A DNA stretch of 64,000 nt from Gaiellasilicea sp963806955 (GTDB taxonomy: Bacteria > Actinomycetota > Thermoleophilia > Gaiellales > Gaiellaceae): positions 558,001-622,000 of the forward strand of contig CAWDZG010000001.1 of NCBI GenBank assembly GCA_963806955.1, read 5' to 3'. The notes under the pieces are model-generated. The model saw nothing but the letters and a program-made list of their open reading frames with translations, had not been told where the DNA came from and searched no databases. Shown here one piece after another: positions 59,107-64,000 of this stretch. The number at the start of each line of letters is the position of its first letter. Position 1 is the first letter of the stretch. The position numbers and the translations under genes were made by a program.

Positions 59107-61512
59107 ATGTTCAAACGATTGAGGTTCGCCGTCGTGGCGGGCCCGGTAGCGGCACTGGCAGTGCTCGCGTTCGCGGCTCCGGCCGGCGCGGGTCTAGGCA
59201 CGAATCTGTCGACCGCGAAGGACCCGCAGACGGCCAACATTCCGTACGTCGCGTGGGCGGGCAATCAGGTCCGCATCGCGAAGTGCCTGGGGCAGCGGGA
59301 GATGGAGTCAGATCTCCGGATGTCCAGTGAGCAATCCCGGCAGCTGCTGACGCCGGGGTATCTTCTTCGGGCCTCGTGGACCGTGGAGGACTGGAGCGGC
59401 GTGGACGAGAACAACGCAGGTCCCGCCTTCCTGAACGCTCCGAACCGGGACACGGTCGCCTACCTCGATAGGTCCGGCCGGCTGTGCTTCTCGGTCCACG
59501 TGTCCTCGCTGAAGCCGGGCATGGCGGTCATCAAGGGCGCTGCTCGGATCGATCTCGGTGGCGAGACCCCCGGGTTCGACATCCTCGGCAAGCATCAGTT
59601 CCTCGTGATCTGGCTGCGGTCGCAGGCTCCGGTCATTCGTGAGGTCGCGAACGGCGACTTCCCGAGCCTCGACCTGGGCGACCCGACGGGCGACGGGATC
59701 TTCAACCCGCTGTTCAAGAACGGCCTCGTGCAGATCACGGCCAAGGGAACGTTCCCGCTCGGGAACGACTTCGCCGGCATCGACCCCGACGACTCGATCA
59801 CGCTCCCTGACGACTGGGCGTTCCTCGCCAGCAAGTTCGGCGTGGACGACTATGCGGCCAGCGGCGGCGTGCCGGGCCGGTCGGCGATGCGCTGGGACAT
59901 CCACGACGACGCCTCGACCGCGTCGAACCACGCCGGGGGCAACAGCTGCACCCCGCGCGCGGGCACGGTCGACGCCGTCGACAACTGCTACATCGTCGAC
60001 CAGCAGGGCAACGCCGGCGGCGAGAAGGGGCCGTTCTCCCATTACTTCGGCTACTCGTCGTTCTGGACCGTCGGTCCGTTCGACCCCGTCCGTGACCACG
60101 ACACACTGCTCTCGGACAACAAGCTCGATGCCTGGGACGCTCCGATGCCGGCGCTTCGCGTCGACGTGCGGATCGCCGCTGGTGGCATCGGGTCGCTCGA
60201 GAAGGCGGACAAGGACGACATCTACGTCCGCGACTCGAGCAAGCCGGACAACACGCCGCACAACCTGTACGCCCCGTTCTACGAGGCATACATCCCGGCG
60301 GCGGGCCCGTCGTTCCTCCACAGCGACCGCTCCGGCGTGGCCGGCGCGTTCGTCTCGAACAACTTCCCTGGCTACCAGAACGAGGGTCGGTATGACTTCT
60401 ACGACCTGGCCGGCAGCTGGATGGAAGACCCGACCCGCGGCGACCGCACGGTGATCTGCCGTGACGAGCTCGGCGACCCGCGGCCGAACATCTACGGCTA
60501 CGACCATGTGGCCGTGTACACGGACGAGCACGGCGAGGCGTTCGTGTCCTACAACCCGAACACCGGCTTCCGCTGGAACGCCGACAGCAACGGCCGCTGC
60601 AACCTGACCCCCGGCACGCTCGGGACCGCGGAGATCACCGCTGAGGCGATCTACCCGGATCAGCCCGTGCTCTGGGATCAGGCCAGCAAGGTCTCGAACG
60701 CGATCACGAAGACCGTGAACTCGCTTGCGAGGAAGACGCTCGCGTGCGTGCCCAAGGGTCTGAACGAGATGTTCTGCGTCGAGACGATCCTGGACATCCA
60801 GGGTCGGCCGGTCAGCGGTGCAGTCGTCCAGTTCAGCCGGACGCCGCTCGGCAACATCGTTCCGGACCGTGCGTTGCACGGCGGCTTCGACACGCGTGGC
60901 CAGACGAACCTCGGCCCCGGTGACGAGCCGAACACGATCCGGATCATGACCGGCGCAAACGGCCAGGCCGGCGTGCTCGTGATCGAGTCGCTGCCCGGTC
61001 AGTGCGTGGACGTGAAGGCCGAGAACATCGGCACGCGCAACGGCAACTCGGGCATCTTCCGGTTCGCACTCAGCACGCCCGCTTCGGGCACGGTGGGTTG
61101 CGGCTCGGCTCCGCAGGGCGGCACCACCGGTGGTACCGGTGGCAGCCCGACCGGTAGCCCGGGTGGCGCGTCGACGGGTGGCACGGCACCGGCCCCGGTG
61201 ACCGCCTCCGTCGTCAGCCTCGCCGGCAAGCCGGCCCCGGCCGCGCAGACGCCTGTCGCCAAGGCGCAGGCCAAGGCGGCCCAGGCCAAGCTGGTCTCGG
61301 CCCGCCTGCTTGTCAAGCAGGGTAATCGGTACCTGATTCTTCGCCTCAAGAGCCCGCTCAAGAGCGCGAAGGTGCAGATCTCCCTCGTCGGCAAGAACGG
61401 CAAGGTCAACAAGGTCATGATCCGCAAGATCGCGACCAACCGGTACGTCACCGTCCCGAACCTCAAGCTGAACAAGACGGTGCAGTCGGTGCGCGTCAGG
61501 GTCGTCGGCTAA
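59107..61512 (+). CDS. Large secreted protein of unknown function, 801 aa
   Basis: Signal peptide (VVAGPVAALAVLAFAAPAGA), then several hundred residues rich in Asp, Gly and aromatic residues (DPTGDGIFNP, NGLVQITAKGTFPLG, GRYDFYDLAGSWMEDP). A Gly/Ser/Thr/Pro linker at ~675-700 (GGTTGGTGGSPTGSPGG) precedes an Ala/Lys-rich spacer and a C-terminal beta domain (KSAKVQISLVGKNGKVNKV). Two cysteine-containing loops may be disulfide-bonded. ATG 59107 sits 8 nt after GGGGG. No family recognised; probably an abundant surface protein given the strong leader and terminator. Confidence 0.7.
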   Translation: MFKRLRFAVVAGPVAALAVLAFAAPAGAGLGTNLSTAKDPQTANIPYVAWAGNQVRIAKCLGQREMESDLRMSSEQSRQLLTPGYLLRASWTVEDWSGVDENNAGPAFLNAPNRDTVAYLDRSGRLCFSVHVSSLKPGMAVIKGAARIDLGGETPGFDILGKHQFLVIWLRSQAPVIREVANGDFPSLDLGDPTGDGIFNPLFKNGLVQITAKGTFPLGNDFAGIDPDDSITLPDDWAFLASKFGVDDYAASGGVPGRSAMRWDIHDDASTASNHAGGNSCTPRAGTVDAVDNCYIVDQQGNAGGEKGPFSHYFGYSSFWTVGPFDPVRDHDTLLSDNKLDAWDAPMPALRVDVRIAAGGIGSLEKADKDDIYVRDSSKPDNTPHNLYAPFYEAYIPAAGPSFLHSDRSGVAGAFVSNNFPGYQNEGRYDFYDLAGSWMEDPTRGDRTVICRDELGDPRPNIYGYDHVAVYTDEHGEAFVSYNPNTGFRWNADSNGRCNLTPGTLGTAEITAEAIYPDQPVLWDQASKVSNAITKTVNSLARKTLACVPKGLNEMFCVETILDIQGRPVSGAVVQFSRTPLGNIVPDRALHGGFDTRGQTNLGPGDEPNTIRIMTGANGQAGVLVIESLPGQCVDVKAENIGTRNGNSGIFRFALSTPASGTVGCGSAPQGGTTGGTGGSPTGSPGGASTGGTAPAPVTASVVSLAGKPAPAAQTPVAKAQAKAAQAKLVSARLLVKQGNRYLILRLKSPLKSAKVQISLVGKNGKVNKVMIRKIATNRYVTVPNLKLNKTVQSVRVRVVG

Positions 61513-61539
61513 GCGACGAGCTCCTGACCGGAACGACAA

Positions 61540-61565
61540 GAGGGCCCGCCGCAAGGCGGGCCCTC
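61540..61565. terminator. Bidirectional terminator hairpin
   Basis: GAGGGCCCGCC-GCAA-GGCGGGCCCTC, 11-bp perfect stem with a GNRA-like loop, followed by TCTCGTTT. Lies between the convergent genes ending at 61512 and 61573 and can serve both. Confidence 0.8.
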
Positions 61566-61572
61566 TCTCGTT

Positions 61573-62724
61573 TCAGTCCGATTGCACCCCGGCCAGCACC
61601 TGGTGCTGCTGCGTCGGCGGCGTCTCGAGAACGGGACGGGAGACGGGGGTCAACGACTTCACGAGCGCGCCCGCGTCCAGACGGCCCGCAGAGACGATGT
61701 CGCCGACAGGGAACGCGGTCGAGGCCAGAGCCTCCACGATCGTGCCGGCGGGCGACCCACCCCCGTAAGAGCGGCCGAGGCCGGCCAATCCCGACGCGAA
61801 GGCCGCCGCGGATGACGTACCGCAGAACTCGGCATAAAGGCCGCTGCCGGCGGTCGTCATGCTGCATCCGGGCGCAGCGACGCGCACCCAGGCGCCGTAG
61901 TTCGACCAGGAGTAGCGCGCGTCAGCCGCATCGGTCGCGGCGACGCTGAGGACTCCCGGGTAGGCGGCGGGATAGCTCGCGTCGGGCGTCCCGGCATTAC
62001 CTGCGGCAGCGACGAGCAGCACCCCGTGCGCCGAGGCGTAGGCGACTGCCTGCTCGACCACCGGATCGCCACTGCTGAGGACAAAGCTCATGTTGATCAC
62101 GCTCGCACCGTGGTCGGTGGCCCACACGATGCCTTCGGCGACGTGCGCCGCGGTGCCGGTTCCGTCAGCCGCGATCACCTTCACCGGCATCAGCGAGCAG
62201 CGCCAGCAAACGCCGGCAGCACCCACGCCGTTGTCGGCCCTGGCGGCGATCACGCCGGCGACCATCGTGCCGTGCCCGTGATCGTCACCCGGATCGTCGT
62301 CGCCGTTGACGACGTCGTAGCCCTGAACGAAGGCTCCTTGGAGGTCGGGCTGTCCGAAGTCGACACCGGTGTCGAGTACGGCGACGACCGTCTCGGCGGC
62401 TCCTGCGGTCACGTGCCACGCGTCGGGCGCGTGCACTTTCGCGAGCGACCAGGACGACCCCAGATAGGGATCGTTCGGGACGATGCGCGCGGCGGGCTCG
62501 CGCTTCGCCTTGCGCCTCGGGGCGGCCGCGACGCGCCGCTTGATGGGACGTCTGTCCGTCCTGGAGACGACGGCGCCGGTCACGTAAGCCGTTGCTGCTG
62601 CAGGTTGCCTGCCCTCGGCAACCGTGCCGCCGGCCTTGGGGGCGATGATGACGATGAGCACCGCGACTAGAGCCACGAGGGCGGTGTTCACCAGGGTGCG
62701 AACAGACGGGGCGGCGACGTTCAC
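61573..62724 (-). CDS. Membrane-anchored/secreted subtilisin-like serine protease with CWRC motif, copy 2
   Basis: A 383-residue S8 protease. A hydrophobic N-terminal helix (14-30) and a basic linker (RRPIKRRVAAAPRRKAKRE) precede the catalytic fold: Asp118 (VLDTGVDF), His151 (GHGTMVAGV), Asn near 243 and Ser304 (CGTSSAAAFASGL). CWRC is at 173-176 in AAGVCWRCSLMPVKV, as in the copy at 57421. It has no propeptide or C-terminal extra domain. GTG 62724. Confidence 0.9.
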   Translation of the reverse strand: MNVAAPSVRTLVNTALVALVAVLIVIIAPKAGGTVAEGRQPAAATAYVTGAVVSRTDRRPIKRRVAAAPRRKAKREPAARIVPNDPYLGSSWSLAKVHAPDAWHVTAGAAETVVAVLDTGVDFGQPDLQGAFVQGYDVVNGDDDPGDDHGHGTMVAGVIAARADNGVGAAGVCWRCSLMPVKVIAADGTGTAAHVAEGIVWATDHGASVINMSFVLSSGDPVVEQAVAYASAHGVLLVAAAGNAGTPDASYPAAYPGVLSVAATDAADARYSWSNYGAWVRVAAPGCSMTTAGSGLYAEFCGTSSAAAFASGLAGLGRSYGGGSPAGTIVEALASTAFPVGDIVSAGRLDAGALVKSLTPVSRPVLETPPTQQHQVLAGVQSD

Positions 62725-62770
62725 GGTGTCGCTATCGGGCGACGCCGTGGATTTCTTTAGCGGCTCTTCG

Positions 62771-63267
62771 TCAGCGTGGGCGGATGTACGTGCGGAACCG
62801 CACCTCGGTACGGGCGGAGCCCTGCTGCACGATCACGACGGCGCTCATGAGCTTGCCGGCGGTGCCGCTGGGCACGCGCCAGACACACGTTGCCGTCCCC
62901 TGGCGGAGCCGGTTTGCGAGGATTTTGACTACGCGTCCCTCGAGCCGGGCGCTACACCAGACGTGTCCCTTCCGCAGCGGCGTGCCGCTGCGGAAGGCGA
63001 GCACGCGGCTGACGAGCTTGCCGCCCGCGCGGGCCGGCCGCGGGGCGATCGACAGGCGCTGCAGCGCCACCGCTGCACCGGCTGCCGGAGCAGCGGCCGC
63101 AGCCTTGGCACTCCGGGGCGGGGACGGCGTCGGCGAGCGCGGTGCGGGGCTCGGGGTCGGCGGCTTCGCCGTCGTGGTCGCGGCTCGGGGTCGGGCCCGG
63201 CGGCAAGGGCGGACGGGGCCACTGCGAGCGCAGCCACGATCGCGGCGATGAGCAGAAGTCGGCGCAC
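62771..63267 (-). CDS. Small secreted protein with Pro-rich linker and beta domain (frameshifted)
   Basis: ATG 63267 begins a signal peptide (RLLLIAAIVAALAVAPSALA). One base is apparently missing near 63181-63186, after which the frame gives AATTTAKPPTPSPAPRSPTP, a Pro/Ala linker, and a C-terminal domain GGKLVSRVLAFRSGTPLRKG with two cysteines (HVWCSAR, TATCVWRVP). This frameshift is a loss rather than a gain of a base. Function unknown; the domain looks like a small extracellular Ig-like fold. Confidence 0.6.
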
Positions 63268-63358
63268 GGGCGGACCCTTGGCGCCGTGGGCGATGCCTCC
63301 TGCAATTCTTTACAAATTCAACAAGAGCGGGCTCCGGAGTGCCTGCCGGGGCGAGAAG

Positions 63359-63431
63359 CTCCCGCGGTTGGACTCGAACCAACAACCCTCCGGTTAACAG
63401 CCGGATGCTCTGCCAATTGAGCTACGCGGGA
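63359..63431 (-). tRNA. tRNA-Asn (anticodon GTT)
   Basis: A 73-nt cloverleaf. Acceptor TCCCGCG/CGCGGGA with discriminator G; D-loop AATTGGCAGA; anticodon loop CTGTTAA giving GTT; T-arm TTGGTTCGAGTCCAA. It is next to dnaG, an association I recall from mycobacteria. Confidence 0.95.
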
Positions 63432-63459
63432 TCGCAGCCGGGCAATTGTAGCCGCTCCC

Positions 63460-64000
63460 CTACGCCAGTTCGGCGACGGCTTCCTTGACGCGCGCGAGCT
63501 GCGTCTGCAGCTCTTTCAGCCGTCCGAGCTCGGCGCCGGCGAGCTCTCGGCGCAGTCGCCGCTCGCGCAGGTTGAGCAGCAACTCCTTGCCCGTCCGCTC
63601 GTCGAGACCCTCCCGCGTCGGCCCGCGCGTCGAGCTCCGCCCGGAGCGCGACGAGTTGCCCGTCGTCCTCCCCGCCGTCGACGAGCTGAGCACGGAAGCG
63701 GCGGTGCAGCTCGGAGTCGAAGTGCTCCGGGGTGACCTCCGTCAGGAGCTTCACGAGCGACGGATGGAGGACGCACGCGGCGAGGGCGTTGCGTTCGAGG
63801 CGCTCGCCCTTCTCGAGCATCTTCGGCGAGAGGTCCTCGGCCAGCGACCGCCCCGGCGCGTCGGGCTTCGCGCCGAGCCCTGCGAGCGTCTCGCGCGGCA
63901 GGTCGAGCCGGTCGGCGAGCAGCCGGAGGGCATCCTGGCGCTCGGGCGACTCCTCGACCTTCGCCAGCACCTCGCGTGCCTTCACGAACGCCTCCTGCCG
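63460..64000 (-). CDS. dnaG: DNA primase DnaG, C-terminal part (partial, frameshifted)
   Basis: The gene begins beyond 64000 and ends at 63460. The visible part starts RQEAFVKAREVLAKVEESPERQDALRL in two segments and continues RLDLPRETLAGLG, then a helicase-interaction-type helical domain (RNALAACVLHPSLVKLLTEV, TPEHFDSELHRRFRAQL). One extra base near 63622-63624 separates ELDAR from TREGLDERTGKELLLNL, which ends RLKELQTQLARVKEAVAELA. Identification rests on the helical end pattern, the tRNA-Asn neighbour and the position; catalytic motifs are outside the window. Confidence 0.7.

Noticed and set aside
55320..59110. c-di-GMP (GEMM) riboswitches in the two long leaders
   Set aside because: GGAGGTAG-like and CAAAGCGC-like pieces exist but not in the required order, and the ACGCAAAGCC core is absent; GGAGGT is simply the ribosome site.
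1..64000. CRISPR array, prophage, insertion sequence or integrase
   Set aside because: No regularly spaced repeats, transposase, integrase or phage structural genes were found by reading both strands.

Overview
The window is a very G+C-rich bacterial chromosome segment (G+C judged by eye, not counted). It most resembles a deep-branching actinobacterium, probably class Thermoleophilia (Gaiellales-like). Pointers are WhiA, an actinobacterial-type uvrC...whiA...gap-pgk-tpiA neighbourhood, HemQ, tRNA-Asn next to dnaG, many GTG/TTG starts and genes packed with 1-4 nt overlaps. No plasmid, phage, insertion sequence or CRISPR was seen. The taxonomic call is inference from gene content.

Layout. 1-9.2 kb: secreted proteases, a PLP aminotransferase, gluconeogenic glpX-fba, argS, small conserved proteins and an ECF sigma factor. 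9.2-21.3 kb: central carbon block gap-pgk-tpiA-gpmI, an M32 carboxypeptidase, whiA-ogt, pruA, a flippase-like membrane protein and uvrC. 21.3-27.4 kb: two tandem secreted glycosidase-like paralogues, hemQ, a lipoprotein with an in-frame TGA at its redox motif (candidate selenoprotein), bcp, an Rsm22-like methyltransferase that seems to start at CTG, and tRNA-Leu(CAG). 27.4-33.1 kb: an 808-aa subtilase, adenine deaminase and a small two-component pair. 33.1-54.2 kb: a catabolic island with a complete branched-chain-type ABC importer, two ketopantoate-reductase-like proteins, two creatinase/aminopeptidase P-like proteins, RidA, a DRE-TIM aldolase, an M20 hydrolase, an FAH-type hydrolase, an F420/FMN luciferase-like oxidoreductase, a three-subunit molybdenum hydroxylase with CoxG, a FAD oxidoreductase and a TIM-barrel protein. 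54.2-63.3 kb: cell-surface genes (lytic transglycosylase, Ala/Pro-rich secreted protein, LuxR-type regulator, two CWRC-motif subtilases, an 801-aa secreted orphan). 63.3-64 kb: tRNA-Asn and the end of dnaG.

How it works together. The importer operon and the molybdenum hydroxylase operon each have a sigma70-like promoter carrying the same palindrome TGACATGTCA. This suggests one regulator controls uptake and first oxidation of a single compound, probably a nitrogen-containing organic molecule. A second palindromic operator pair precedes one of the creatinase/aminopeptidase P-like genes. The glycolytic genes form a tightly overlapping minus-strand operon.

Caution on quality: at least ten coding regions, including essential argS and dnaG, carry single-base frameshifts, mostly one extra G/C in a short G/C run. 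I annotate these as whole genes with a probable sequence error and give the approximate position.
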